Shown here: one piece after another, positions 1 to 9,915 of the stretch
Layout: every line of letters starts with the position of its first letter
Numbering within the stretch: position 1 is the stretch's first letter
Origin: Ichthyophis bannanicus
Lineage: Eukaryota; Chordata; Amphibia; Gymnophiona; Ichthyophiidae
Reading direction: 5' to 3'
DNA: 64,000 nt
NCBI GenBank assembly: GCA_033557465.1
Contig: CM066033.1
Span: 705,903,637-705,967,636 of the forward strand
Translations under genes and position numbers: made by a program
Notes under the pieces: generated by a model
What the model saw: the letters and a program-made list of their open reading frames with translations, nothing else
What the model was told of the DNA's origin: nothing
Databases searched by the model: none

Positions 1-319
1 AAATAATTTATTGCTCAAGGAATACTGACCTTGTTTTGCCTTTTATGCTAAGTTATATTCTGATTGGATTTAAATTAAAGCTCTTTGCTGCTACTAGGCC
101 CTGGCTGAGTATGAAATTTAAAGTAGAAGCTCTCTGCTGGGTTCAAAATTTAACCAGAAAGCTCTCTGCTGTGTTTTAAATTTAAAATGAAAACTCTTTG
201 CTGCTACCAGGCCCTGACTGATTTAACAAATACACTAGGTTCACAGATTAATCAGCTTTAATCTAAAGAATTCCTTTTTCCCCAAGATTTAGAAAAATTC
301 CCAGAAGTAAATACTTACA
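1..319 (-). mobile_element. possible further LTR-like unit running off the left edge
   Basis: The DIRS A recombinase frame stops abruptly at 320. On the minus strand the foreign DNA starts TGTAAG (314-319), the TGT start used by the five LTR-like units elsewhere in the window. Positions 76-226 hold three to four imperfect tandem copies of a roughly 35-45 bp motif containing AAGCTCTCTGCTG, as seen in LTR enhancer repeats. The other end, a second duplication copy and any polyadenylation signal are outside the window, so this rests on one junction only. Confidence 0.3.
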
Positions 320-631
320 ATTGCAGGTCTCTCTTCAGAAGTAGCAGTCCCCTTTTGTAATCCTTCAAGACTACGTTCAGGTCCCAGTCCGCCGGAGGTG
401 GTTGGATGGGAGGCTTGGAGAGCAAGAGACCCCACATAAAGCTGGAGACAAAGGGCTGCCCCAGGAGGGGTTTTCCCTTGACGGGGAGGTGATTCACCAA
501 GATGGCACTCAGGTGCACTCTGACAGAGTTTGACTTCAGGCCTTCCTTCGAGAGATGGAAGAGGTACTGAAGGACCCACCGAGTGGAGCAGAAGAATGGG
601 TCAATCTGGAGCTCGGAGCATCAGATCGAGA
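320..631 (-). pseudogene. DIRS A tyrosine recombinase, middle part
   Basis: Minus-strand translation matches the recombinase of DIRS C (11170-11400) along most of its length. Both share a VRVHLSAI/VRVHLSVI segment, then GLLLSKPPIQPPP against GLLLTNPPIRPPP, then WDLNVVL against WDLNLVL. This is the region between the N-terminal SAM-like domain and the first catalytic arginine box. The arginine box itself is missing because the frame is cut at 320. The N-terminal residues continue at 2182-2290, on the other side of the LTR-like unit 636-2181. Frameshifts near 520-600 break the frame. Confidence 0.75.
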
Positions 632-635
632 AACG

Positions 636-2181
636 TGTCAGACGGCTGCCTGGGTGAGAATCTTCACAGTCTTGGCAAGTGCATATATCTATATGATTTG
701 CAAGGGATTGTGGGCAATGCAGTTCATTCACACCAGACACAGCTACTCACAATAATTAGCTGTGCTTTAGGGTAAAGCCAATAAGATATTTATTTATGGG
801 GTTATTTCTCCCAACACAGATATGCTTGGTAGCACATAAATCAGGTTACTTGCTTTCAGTGTTAAACTTGGAAAAACAAAATCAGGAAAACAACATTTTA
901 ACTTATCAGGCAATCAAAGCAAAAGAAATAAGACCTGGTTGGCAACAAACTGGTCTTTTCTGTAGACTTTAGCTAATATTCTCTTAGCAATGTATCAAAC
1001 AACAAACAAAATCCACAAAGAAAGGAAAAACTCTTCTTTTCAGGTTAACTTCTTATATCTTCCCACATAGATTCAGAAGTGATTCTCTCAGAGCACACAA
1101 GCAATTAGGTAAGGCTCAATTGCTAGCAGTTATCCAGCTGAAACCCCTTAGCTGGCTTGCTTTCTACTGTGTGGCTAAAAATCCTACTCAGGAGCTTTTC
1201 TGAGTAGATTAAAGAACAAGTTTGTATTTCTTTGTGATGGTTGCTGTACTTTGTAACAGAAAATCACCAAAGGCGTTTAGACAGAGAGCAGTCCATGTAA
1301 ACAGATTCTTCATCTGCTATCACCCCCTCTTCTTCAACAAGCATGGGTTCAATATCATGGATTGGCACAGATGAATCTCCCAAAGGAGCACTTTCAGGAG
1401 AATACTTGTTTCCCTGCTGTCTTTCAAGGTTATAGCTAGGGCATAGATCAGTGTTCATACCTGAGCTTCCATTGCTGTTAAAGTTCCTCTCTATATAGCC
1501 TGGCCAGTATGTAGTCCAGTTCTTATGTCCAGCCTTCCAATCCAGATCCCTGGACACTGGATCTCTCTTCACATACCTTCTGGCACGGGTCTTAGGGTCC
1601 CTTCCACGTGCAGCCGTCTCCCTCACAGGTACCATCTGGAGATTCCTAGCTCTGCAGCACCATTCCTCTGGCTTTCCCCAGTCCAATGGTGTATGCTGGC
1701 CCTTGGAATGCCTCCCAGTATACGTACTGCTCTGGACTCTTCTAGACCTCTCAAAGGCTTTTCTCCTCTTTCTTCCAAAGGGTTTCTTTCCCTCTCTGTC
1801 CGTCCGGTTTGGCTTCTGCTTCTGATGATCCTCCTGATGATGAAGATGATCAAGCTCAAGCTGCTCCTCTGTAGAATAAACTCTACCTTTATTCTGCTTA
1901 GATGAGTGCTCCTCCCTAACACAGCGCAGCTGTGCTGAATCAGGCCCTGCCCTTTGAGATGAGTGCTTAGGGATTACCTCATAGCCCTCCTGATTGAACA
2001 CACGTTTCCCCACTTCAGCTCCTCTAATAGCTGTTGGAAACCTGGTGCATTCTGGGACTGGTAGTCTTTTATGGGAAAATTCTGTTTTCTTATTTCTACC
2101 AGAACTGACAGGTTGCTTGTTCAGAGTCACTTCACCTTTTCTATAGCTCCTTCCTGAGCTATGATAAGCTTCCTTATCACA
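636..2181 (-). mobile_element. LTR-like unit 1 (solo-LTR-like, TGT...ACA, TSD AACG)
   Basis: On the minus strand the unit starts TGTGATAAGG and ends CCGTCTGACA. It is flanked by AACG at 632-635 and 2182-2185. The flanks are adjacent codons of the DIRS A recombinase, so the boundaries are fixed by the host frame. An AATAAA on the minus strand lies at 789-794, about 153 bp before the 3' end. Length is 1546 bp. It contains no reverse transcriptase, protease or gag motif that I can recognise, and no paired second LTR with the same duplication. It shares structure and ORF type with the units at 2934, 5835, 13267 and 54541. Confidence 0.8.
1264..2181 (-). CDS. Arg/Lys/Glu-rich ORF of LTR-like unit 1
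   Basis: An open frame of about 305 codons fills most of the unit. It continues upstream into DIRS A DNA as far as 2235, so the first in-frame Met of that longer frame is not native. The protein is rich in Arg, Lys, Glu and Ser, with no membrane segment or signal peptide. Its end is acidic (a VEEEGVIADEES stretch) followed by an MDC tripeptide close to the stop. Units 2, 3 and 4 end with MEC, MEC and MDC in similar acidic surroundings, and unit 5 with MDV. No enzyme motif is visible. Function unknown. It may be an accessory-type protein of an LTR element, or an open frame by composition. Confidence 0.45.
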   Translation of the reverse strand, partial: CDKEAYHSSGRSYRKGEVTLNKQPVSSGRNKKTEFSHKRLPVPECTRFPTAIRGAEVGKRVFNQEGYEVIPKHSSQRAGPDSAQLRCVREEHSSKQNKGRVYSTEEQLELDHLHHQEDHQKQKPNRTDREGKKPFGRKRRKAFERSRRVQSSTYTGRHSKGQHTPLDWGKPEEWCCRARNLQMVPVRETAARGRDPKTRARRYVKRDPVSRDLDWKAGHKNWTTYWPGYIERNFNSNGSSGMNTDLCPSYNLERQQGNKYSPESAPLGDSSVPIHDIEPMLVEEEGVIADEESVYMDCSLSKRLW

Positions 2182-2933
2182 AACGTCGCCACTTGAAGGT
2201 GTAAGCTCGTCTAGTCGAGGTTTTTCTCGACGCAAGGAGGACCTCCTCGATCTCCTCCAGGAGGTCCAGCGGGGTTAGGGAGACCCGTTCAGTCACCAGG
2301 CTGTGAGGGATAATGAGGCCAGGTTCTGGTTAGTACCCACCCCTCCTCCTGCATTAGGAGGCCTGGGGCACAGCCCAGGGGGACTGGAAGCTCCGACGAG
2401 AGCAGGAGCAGAAACCACGGCTGTCGAGGCCTCGAGGGGACTACAAGGATCAGCAATGCCCTTTCCCGCTGAGCTTTGTGGAGAGTCCTCGCGATGAGAG
2501 GAGTGGGATGGAGCACGTAGAGGAGGCCGGAAGACCAGCTCAGAAGGAACACGTCCGGGCCTTCCCTGCTCGGATGCAGTACTGGGCCACAGAAGCAGAA
2601 AAGCTGTGCGTTTGATGGGCTGGCAAATAGGTCCATGGTCGGAGTTCCCCACCAATGGAACAGCCAGCTGGCCACCCCCCGATCCAGCCACCATTCGTGA
2701 GAGCGGAGGATCCTGCTGAGTTTGCTGGTGAGGACACTCTCCTGGTCTGGGAGGTAGACCGCTCTGAGGGTCATCCCCCAACGGAAGGCAAAGAAGCAGA
2801 GGATGACCGCTTCCCTGCAGAGACGGCATGATCCTGTGCCCCCTTCCTTGTTGATGTAGAACATCACCACTCGGTTCTCGGTCTACACAAGCACCGACTT
2901 CCACCTGAGGTGATCCTCGAAGGCCCTTAAGGC
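2182..2933 (-). pseudogene. DIRS A RNase H end and recombinase N-terminus
   Basis: The minus-strand frame gives the second half of a DIRS RNase H domain: VVMFYINKEGGTGS, then AVYLPDQES and LSRILRSHEW, then WGTPTMDLFASPSNAQ. The matching DIRS C segment (10380-10660) has VAMFYLNKQGGTGS, AVYLPGIQNSWAD and WGTPDIDLFASPLNAK. The expected Asp of the last RNase H motif is lost here (LTSKLSR replaces WADRLSR). Past 2290 the translation matches a recombinase N-terminus (ASRK.STRRAYTFKWRR) and runs to the unit 1 junction at 2182. The domain is cut at 2933 by LTR-like unit 2. Confidence 0.75.
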
Positions 2934-4403
2934 TGTCATGGGGCGTGTGTCAATAAAGATGAGTGTGTGAAAAGAAATCCTGTTTCTTTTGAGGAACTAG
3001 GTGTGCAATTACCCCCAGGCCCAGCTAGAGGGAGCAGGAACAGACATTCGGGAGTTAATGAGCCTAGGAACTCTGATGACTTGCACCTGAGAAGGAACCC
3101 GGAAGTCAGCTCAAGCACTTTGCTTTATAAGTCAGAGCAGAATGCTTCTAGAACAGAAGCAGAAGGAGAAACAGAAGTAGAGAAGGCTGAGAGCCACCGA
3201 GAGAAAAAAGAAGAGAAGGAGGAGAAGGAGACAGAGAGAGCTGAGAGGCACAGAGGAAAGGAGCAAGAGAAAGCTGAGAGGCCTCAAGAGAGGACTGAGA
3301 AGAACCAAAGTGGGAACAGACTTCACAAGGTTGGGAGCCAGAAGGCCCAAACTGACCCTGCTGCACAAAGGGAGTTTGACAGAGCCAGCTCTAAGGTGAG
3401 AATGTTTGCCACGCCCTGTTCTCACAGTCTGCCTGAATCCAGAACAGAGAGACAGAAGCTAAGAACCAGGGGGAAGGGTTCTGAGAAAAGCTTACAATCT
3501 CTAAGGGATTATTGCCAAGTTTTACCATGTCAGAGAGGAAAGCACTTTTATGATCGGCTGGAGTTTTTACCCAGAGAGAGAGGAGAATCCAGGCCAAGTT
3601 TTACTCAACTGCCTAGAAGCCCAGCTGTGTCCAAAGCAGGCAGGCAGAGGCTCAGCTACCAAGGGAGAGTGGCTGGAAGAGAAAACACCGTGCATTCCAA
3701 CTCAGCTAAACCCAGGTATGAAACATTAACCAATGACTGTAATTGTTGTGCTCCTAAAAGCTTTGCTAAAACCCACACTCCTTATGTAAGGGAAAAGAAA
3801 CCAGATTGGTTCAGTAAAATTCCTGCAACATTGAGAACCCCTGGCTATGGGAAGCCAGACTCCAGAGTTTTAACTTACAAGGCTAGGTCAGACAGGGAAA
3901 GTGAATACTCCTCTACTGAGTGCAGCGAAGGAGAGTCCATGGAGATTGATTATCCAAACACTGTTCCCTCACCTATGCCAGAACTCATGGAATGTGATTG
4001 GTGCACTGCCTCAGCTCCAGAGTCTGTATACTCCATATAAATGAAGAAGAGTGAATGAAATGTGATTGCTGTTTCATGTATTGAATTCTACTTGTGAAAC
4101 CTGCCTTAACTGTGAAGCAACAGTTAAGCAACCATTGTAAATACTGGTACCTTTTTGACACAAAGGACTTTCTGTTCATGGATTATATCTTATGTTGAAC
4201 CTTTGCATTAACCAGGGAATAAAAGCCTTTATTTCCCTCCACCTGGTCTCATTAATTAGTCCTTCTGGGTAGTTGGAATCTGTGAGGCCACTTCTTTCAA
4301 CTGCGCCGAGTGGACTTACATTCCCTTGACTACCTAGCAAAATCTTTGCCCGGGCTCACCCCAACATGAGTATTAAGGCGTAGACAGGGCTGCCCCCGCG
4401 ACA
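2934..4403 (+). mobile_element. LTR-like unit 2 (TGT...ACA, TSD AGGC)
   Basis: Starts TGTCATGGGG and ends CCCCCGCGACA; AGGC flanks it at 2930-2933 and 4404-4407. The first 11 bases and the reverse complement of the last 11 match at about 8 positions, a short LTR-type inverted end. A TATA-like TTTATAA lies at 3124-3130, a splice-donor-like AAG|GTGAG at 3393-3400 and AATAAA at 4218-4223, 180 bp before the 3' end. The host is the RNase H coding part of DIRS A. Orientation is opposite to unit 1. Length is 1470 bp. No pol genes are present. Confidence 0.82.
2967..4040 (+). CDS. Arg/Glu-rich ORF of LTR-like unit 2
   Basis: An uninterrupted 357-codon frame. Residues 60-125 are nearly all Glu, Lys, Arg and Gln and may form a charged helix or coiled coil. 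DNA there is purine-rich, which by itself suppresses stop codons. The second half (after 3395) has ordinary base composition and is still open for over 200 codons. It ends in an acidic, Ser-rich tail with MEIDY and then MECDWC. The TATA-like box at 3124 lies inside the frame, so a transcript from it would use the Met at about 3402 and make a protein near 210 residues. No known domain recognised. The related C-termini of the other units argue for a real protein, but this is not shown. Confidence 0.5.
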   Translation: MKRNPVSFEELGVQLPPGPARGSRNRHSGVNEPRNSDDLHLRRNPEVSSSTLLYKSEQNASRTEAEGETEVEKAESHREKKEEKEEKETERAERHRGKEQEKAERPQERTEKNQSGNRLHKVGSQKAQTDPAAQREFDRASSKVRMFATPCSHSLPESRTERQKLRTRGKGSEKSLQSLRDYCQVLPCQRGKHFYDRLEFLPRERGESRPSFTQLPRSPAVSKAGRQRLSYQGRVAGRENTVHSNSAKPRYETLTNDCNCCAPKSFAKTHTPYVREKKPDWFSKIPATLRTPGYGKPDSRVLTYKARSDRESEYSSTECSEGESMEIDYPNTVPSPMPELMECDWCTASAPESVYSI

Positions 4404-5452
4404 AGGCCCACCGAATCGCCCGGAGCTCAAGCAAATTTATTTGCTGTTGAGACTCCTCGGGCGACCATTGTCCCTGCGTGCACAGTGCACTGCAGTGAGC
4501 TCCCCACCCCAGCAGGGAGGCATCTGTTGTTAGCACTAGCTCGTGCTGCGGTGCCTGGAAGGGCAACCCCTGGAGAAGGTTGCTGGGGTCCTGCCACCAG
4601 TCGAGGGACCGGCGAAGGTTGTGAGAGACCTGGATGGGGTCCCTGAGGTGGCTATTGGACAGCTCCACTGGGCGCCGAGGCACCACTGGGCCGTCCGCAT
4701 GTGCAGGCGGGTGTGAGGAATCACATGGACGGTAGAGGCCATGTGCCCCAGGAGGTGCAGCATAGTCCGGGCTATTACCGGAGGGGTGGTCTAGACCTGG
4801 TCTGCCAGGGCTCGGAGGCAGTCGGCGCGATCCACTGGCAGGAAAGCGGTTGCCCGCCGAGTGTTGAGGTGTGCGCTGATGAATTCTAAGGCTTGCACTG
4901 GTTCAAGGTGGGACTTGGGATAGTTGACCAAGAAGCCCAGGCACTTGAGCAGGAGGATTATGCGTGACGCCGCCAGGCGGGTTTCCTCGACCGAGGATCC
5001 CGTGACGAGCCAGTCGCCAAGGTAAGGGAAGACCGGTATACCCTGTCACCTGAGGGAGGCAGCGACCGTGGAGAGGCACTTCATGAAGACCCACGGGGCG
5101 GATGCGAGGTCGAAGGGGAGCACCCTGTACTGGAAGTGCTCCCCCTGCACCCTGAAGCGCAGGTACTGCCTATGCTGGGGGTGAATCAGAATGTGGGCAT
5201 AAGATTCTTTTAAATCTAAGGAGCATAGCCAGTCGCCCTGCGGAGGAAGGGCAGCAGAACGCCAAGGGATGACATCTTGAACTTTTCCTGCACCAAGAAC
5301 TTGTTTAGTTTCCGGAGATCGAGGAAGGGCCGCAGACCCCCCCCCCCCCCAATCTTTTTCGGGATGAGAAAGTACCGGGAATAAAAGCCCTGACTTTAGA
5401 GGTGCGCCGGCACCCTCTCGACCGCCCGTTGGGCGATGAGTTTGAGTAGATC
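4404..5452 (-). pseudogene. DIRS A reverse transcriptase, inactive
   Basis: Minus-strand reading gives DIRS RT motifs across several frames: DLLKLIAQRAVERVP, FLDLRKLNKFLVQEKFKM, DWLCSLDLKESYAHILIHP, FRVQGEHFQYRVLPF and ASAPWVFMKCL. It then runs into the RNase H start with LTTDASLLGWGAH and NLLELRAIRWAL near 4400-4560. The catalytic YLDD motif reads PYLGDWL near 5000-5030, so one catalytic Asp is replaced by Gly. Frameshifts lie around 5050 and near the C-run at 5338-5350. The domain begins at the DIRS C junction, and its preceding residues are at 15471 onward. Confidence 0.8.
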
Positions 5453-5625
5453 TCCAGAAACAAGCAGGAATGTAGTCCTCACATATGGGTATCGTCGGTA
5501 CCGATGGAGCCTGCACGGGAACGCTCCCCAGCGTCCAATTAGAAAGCTTTTGGGAGCATCCCACAGCGTCTGTGTGCTGCCTTCCCGCCTTTCCCAACTG
5601 CCTCTCTCCAGTTCTTCATTTTCCG
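5452..5625 (+). repeat. left inverted terminal repeat of DIRS C
   Basis: Begins around CTCCAGAAACAAGCAGG and contains CATATGGGTATCGTCGG, the GTACCGATGGAGCC core and GGAACGCTCCCCAG. The reverse complement recurs at about 15290-15466. The outer 40 bases also recur, inverted, at 15112-15155. It is followed by an AT/CT-rich leader of about 180 bp up to the gag start near 5804. Inverted terminal repeats are characteristic of the DIRS-1 group; Ngaro and PAT groups have split direct repeats instead. Confidence 0.85.
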
Positions 5626-5834
5626 CGGAGCCAGCAGGTCATTTTCCTGTCAACGCAGAAATTATCCCATCTTTTTCATTCTTTTTTGTGGCAGCTTCTG
5701 CCTTCCTCAACGCTATACCGGTATCGCCGGTTCTTTCTTTCTTTCTTCAAAACAAATAAAAAAAATTTGTAATCTTTTTTTCTAGACTTTCTAGTCTTTT
5801 TTCTGTCGGGTTTTAAAAAGTGTTCCAAGTGTGG

Positions 5835-7243
5835 TGTGATACCGCAAGCCCTCTGATGCAAGAAAGGAAACTTTTAAATCTTGAAAAAAACAGGATTTGC
5901 CTGCAATTACGAGAAGGGACACATAGAGGGAGCAGGAGAACAAACCTGAAAGTGGAAGAACCACACCTCTATGGGCAGGACTCAGAAGCAGCTGCTCTGG
6001 ATTTAAGTAGGAACAGAGCACTGCAAGAGGAGGAGCCAAGAGAGAGAGAGCAAAGAGAGGCAAAGGTGCCAGGAAGGCAGTCAAGAGAGCCAGAAAGGCA
6101 ACAGAGAAACCCCGAAGGGAAGAACCCAGAGGAGAAGCACAGGAGGAGGCAAGGAGCTTGGCAGAGACCTTCATGTGGAGAACAGGAGGCAGTGCCAAGG
6201 GAAGCTCCAGAGGCCAGACTCAGAGACCGAGGTGAGGTCACTGACAAACCCAGCAGAGCTAAAGGAAAGGAAGCTACTGGGAGAGCAGGCCTAGAGAAAG
6301 GCCATACACAACTTCAAGGGGCAGTATCACGGACTGCAGCCAAGGAAGGAAGTGCTTATCCCTCCGGTTGGAGAAGAAACCTTCAAGAGAAAAAAGGTAC
6401 TTTTAAAAGCTTTTACAAAAGTAACTTGAAAGATAAAGGAAAAGTTCATAGCCTTGAGAGAGGATATACCTGGAGCACAAAACTCTCAGACTAGGCCTCA
6501 AGCCTTTTTCAAGAAGCCTAGAGAGGAACAAAGGGCTAGTTTTTATCTGGACAATAAGGACTGTTTTAAACCAGATATAACTGATAAGTTTTACAGGAAA
6601 AAGTTTAATGTTGCCAGAGAATGGAAGGAGCAAACTTTTAGTCCTGAAACAACAGCAAGCCCAGGGAGATATACTAGACCTAAAAGCCGACGCCCCAAAC
6701 TACCAAGCCAGCACTGGGATACAGTATGGCATGCTTTTAGGAAACCAGGTTTTAATATCCAAGAGATCTCAGAGACCTCAGTGTCAGATCCCATAGACAT
6801 GGAATGGCTGCCAGGGGAATCTGAGAGCACTGAAGATATAGAATCAATGGAATGTGACTTTTGCACAAGAAGATATCTTTGAGTAAAAGGCAAACAAATC
6901 TAATGTGTGCAAATTGTACTGGAAAGTTTATGCTTTAAGTTGGTGAAGGAACCATGTTATTTTGAGTGTTTTGCTGACTCACGTTTTGATGCAACTGAAT
7001 TTATGTTCTGTTACTCATTACCTCATATTTTGAATTTCTTCATGCGAAAAGGGGAAATAAAAGCCTTTTTGTACCCTACACTTGGCAAGAGTTACTTTTT
7101 AGGTTGTTGACCCTGAGGCTGACAATGTGACCTGCTATCCCATTGACCCTCACAACAGGTCAACCCTGAACCTTTTAATTCTTATGCGCTCCCCAGCCCT
7201 TGTGGAACCACTACGCCGCCACTAGAGGGGGCTGCGGGGGACA
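5835..7243 (+). mobile_element. LTR-like unit 3 (TGT...ACA, TSD GTGG)
   Basis: Starts TGTGATACCGC and ends GCTGCGGGGGACA, flanked by GTGG at 5831-5834 and 7244-7247. It sits inside the zinc-motif codons of DIRS C gag, and removing it with one GTGG leaves gag in frame, which fixes both ends. A TATA-like TTTAAG lies at 6002-6007, a splice-donor-like AAG|GTAC at 6395-6400, and AATAAA at 7056-7061, 182 bp before the 3' end. Length is 1409 bp. No RT, protease or integrase motif is present. Confidence 0.85.
5847..6882 (+). CDS. Arg/Glu-rich ORF of LTR-like unit 3 (one frameshift)
   Basis: Two overlapping frames together span the unit: one open to 6494 and one from 6454 to 6882, so a single frameshift near 6460-6490 splits one ancestral frame. 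The first part is Glu/Arg/Gln-rich (repeated REREQREAK-type stretches). After the splice-donor-like site at 6396 the residues KKGTFKSFYKS occupy the place of KVRMF in unit 2, KVTSLK in unit 4 and PGTETYFK in unit 5. The end is acidic and closes with ESMECDFCTRRYL, close to PELMECDWCTAS of unit 2. The open frame enters from DIRS C DNA, so the native start is unclear. No enzymatic motif; function unknown. Confidence 0.5.
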
Positions 7244-8973
7244 GTGGCGATACCATCTCCGTCACCGACACCCACGAGTGGTGCCTTAAATGTTTAGGTC
7301 CTGACCACTCCATCTCGGAGTGTGTTGCCTGTGGGATGATGTCGAAGAGGGGTCGTCAAAACCGAGCTGCTAAACTTAGCACCCTTTTTCCCTCCGATGC
7401 AGCATCCATTGCATCGATGTCTTCCAGGGCTTCGTCTTCCTCCCATGGATCTCAGGTAACCAAACATAAATCTGGCCGGTCCTCAAAGGGTAGATCTCCT
7501 TCTAAGCATCAAGATGCCTCTGGCGTTGCCCTTGAGGAACTTGTACCGGCAAAATTGCCCTGGCGGGAGGCTTCGGCTTCCAAAGCACTATTGGGGCTCC
7601 AGGATGTTCTCGAGGCCTCAACCGCGGCAGAACTACTGGTGCCATGCTCTGGGGTACCGGCCGCTTCGTCCAGTACCGATATCCAAGCATCGGCAGCGTC
7701 AATAGACCAGAGGTTCTTGGCTATTGAACGCAGTCTGGCGGCTCTCCTTGTGGCTTCGGTGCCTTCGGGACCGCTTCAGACGATTCAACCGGTATCGACA
7801 CCGGTTCCGGCATTGATATCGGTACCGGTACTGACAGCATCGACATCGGCGACTGTGTTACCGACACCGAGTCATGCTGTTTCCTCTGGTATCGACAGGC
7901 CGGTACCGGACCCCTCCGGTACCGACTTTGATCGGTACCGGTATCGTGCTTTCCAAGAGCACCCGGACAGGAGATATTTTGAATCCTCCAATGAATCTGA
8001 GGATTCTGATAGCTCTGTCGGTACCGGAGCACTTCTCTCTGAAGAGCCTGCCTCTCCTAAACGTAGGATGTCTCCTCCAAAGGATATATCCTTTCAGGAT
8101 TTCATCCGGGAGGTGGCTAGAGGTCTTTCTATCACAGTGGCTCCTGAAATAGAACCCAGAGCAAATGAGTTGGAGATTTTACAATATCCTGACGCTCCCA
8201 AGGAGGCAGCTACTTTGCCTATTCATGAGATCTTGCATGATCTCATGTTAAGAATGTGGGAAACACCTCTTACCACCTCTCCCCATTCTCGTAGGCTTGA
8301 TACCATGTATCGAGTACCTCCTTGTCCTGGTTTTCAAAAAACTCAGTTACCACACCACTCCATGGTGGTGGAATCAGCTATGAGAAGGAACAAGAGTGCA
8401 AAAAGACATGCATCTAATCCTCCAGGACGTGAATGTAGGACTCTTGATGCCTTTGGGCATCGAACCTTCCAGGCCTCTATGCTTTCTGCCAGGATTAGTT
8501 CCTACTTCTTATACATGGGCATGTTCCTTAAGGAGATTACAGGAGATCTAGAGCTTATGAGCCCTCTCCTTCCTGATGATAAGAGGCAAGATTATCTTAC
8601 ACTTGTCAAACATGCCCAAGATGTTCCCAAGTTCGTTAATCGTGCAGCTTTTGACTGCTTTGAGTGCATAAGCAGGACCTCTGCCATTGCCATAAGTGTT
8701 CGTAGGATTGCCTGGCTCCATGCATCCGACTTAGAACTCTGGGTACAAGATAAACTGGGGAATATCCCTTGCACAGGGGAAAATCTCTTTGGCAAAAATT
8801 GGCAAGAGAAAGCTAATGAGCTGGATGCTGATAACACCACTTTGGATATACTTTCCAAGGCTACAGCTGATCCTGCAAGGAGAAAATCCTACAAGAAACC
8901 ATTCTTCTCTAAAAAGAAGAGGTTTTACCCCTCCTATACCCAGCAGGGACATTCTACAGGTCAGTCTGCCTGA

Positions 8974-9915
8974 AAGGGACAGCAGCCACCAAAACAAAGA
9001 AAAACAAAGTCTGCTAAGCCTCAACTGGCCCAGCAGACTCAGCCTCCACAGGGGCTTTGACGCCCATCTAGAGAACTTGGCCTTCCTGGCCCTCAACGGG
9101 CCAGAGCCCTCCACCATTCCAGGAAGGTTATGTCATTTTGCCCCCAGATGGGAGCAGATAACAGCAGAAGAATGGACTCTCTCCATTGTAAAGGCAGGGT
9201 ACAAGCTTCATTTCCTCAGCATGCCCCCTCCTACAGTTCTAAGAGGGTTCAGTTCTCAGACTTTACTCGAAAATCAGTTAGATCAAGAGGTCAATTTACT
9301 TCTTGCCCATGGGGCAATAGAAGACGTACCCATTTCCCAACAGGGTACCAGGGTTTTACTCCCCCTACTTCCTTATTCCAAAGAAAACAGGGGGACACAG
9401 ACCCATTTTAGACCACAGAGAATTGAAAAAATTCCTGTTCAAGGAGAAGTTCAAGATGATTTCTCTAGGAACTCTTCTGCCATACCTTCAAAGTCAGGAT
9501 TGGCTTTGTTCTCTAGATCTCAAGGATGCATACACCCATGTTCTCATCCATCCAACTCACCGAAGATTCCTTCGGTTTCTATTTCAGGGGAAGCACTACC
9601 AGTACAGGGTTTTTCCTTTTGGCCTGGCCTCAGCACCAAGGGTGTTTACGAAATGCATGGCTGTAGTAGCAGCATTTCTTCACACTAGGAATATTCGTCT
9701 TCCCCTACTTAGACGACTGGCTCATTCAAGCCCCATCAGAGTCAGAGGCCAGAATTTCTCTATCTTGCACAATGCGTATACTTCAGTATTTGGGCCTGGT
9801 CATAAACATCTCAAAATCCAACCTAACTCCCACTCAGTCTCTAGAGTTTATAGGAGCTATGCTGGATACCAGGAAAGCAAGGGCCTATCTTCCATAGCCC
9901 CGCTGCCTTTGCATT
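8974..9915 (+). pseudogene. DIRS C reverse transcriptase, frameshifted
   Basis: DIRS-type RT spread over three frames. The N-terminal part reads WEQITAEEWTLSIVKAGY and LLAHGAIEDVPIS. After a shift near 9350 come FKEKFKMISLGTLLPYL, DWLCSLDLKDAYTHVLIHP (catalytic Asp box), HYQYRVFPFGLASAPRVFTK and VVAAFL. After another shift near 9700 comes FPYLDDWLIQAPS with an intact YLDD pair, and then FIGAMLDTRKARAYLP. At least two 1-nt shifts and a stop separate these, so no active protein can be made. The chemistry would be RNA-templated DNA synthesis from a circular intermediate, as known for DIRS elements. Confidence 0.8.

Larger units (their letters stand above)
5804..8973 (+). pseudogene. DIRS C gag-like protein, split by LTR-like unit 3
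   Basis: The N-terminus (SGFKKCSKCG, 5807-5834) is cut inside a zinc-binding motif. It resumes at 7248 in the same frame after the 1409-bp unit and one copy of its GTGG duplication: DTHEWCLKC, GPDH, ECVACG. The DIRS D gag shows the same Cys/His pattern unbroken. The ATG expected before SGFKK reads CTG. From 7336 the frame is open for 545 codons. A Ser/Pro-rich middle is followed by a conserved C-terminal region (about residues 300-500) with LRMWETP, LDTMYRVPPCPGFQKTQLP and HHSMVVESAMRR. This region resembles the C-terminal domain of vertebrate LAP2-alpha, reported to derive from a DIRS gag. Confidence 0.8.

Noticed and set aside
1525..1905. Plus-strand open frame opposite the ORF of LTR-like unit 1
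   Set aside because: Antisense shadow; the other units, read in their own direction, have the conserved frame.
2934..7243. LTR-like units 2 and 3 as the two LTRs of one provirus
   Set aside because: They have different target duplications (AGGC and GTGG) and interrupt two different DIRS elements. The DNA between them is DIRS, not retroviral.
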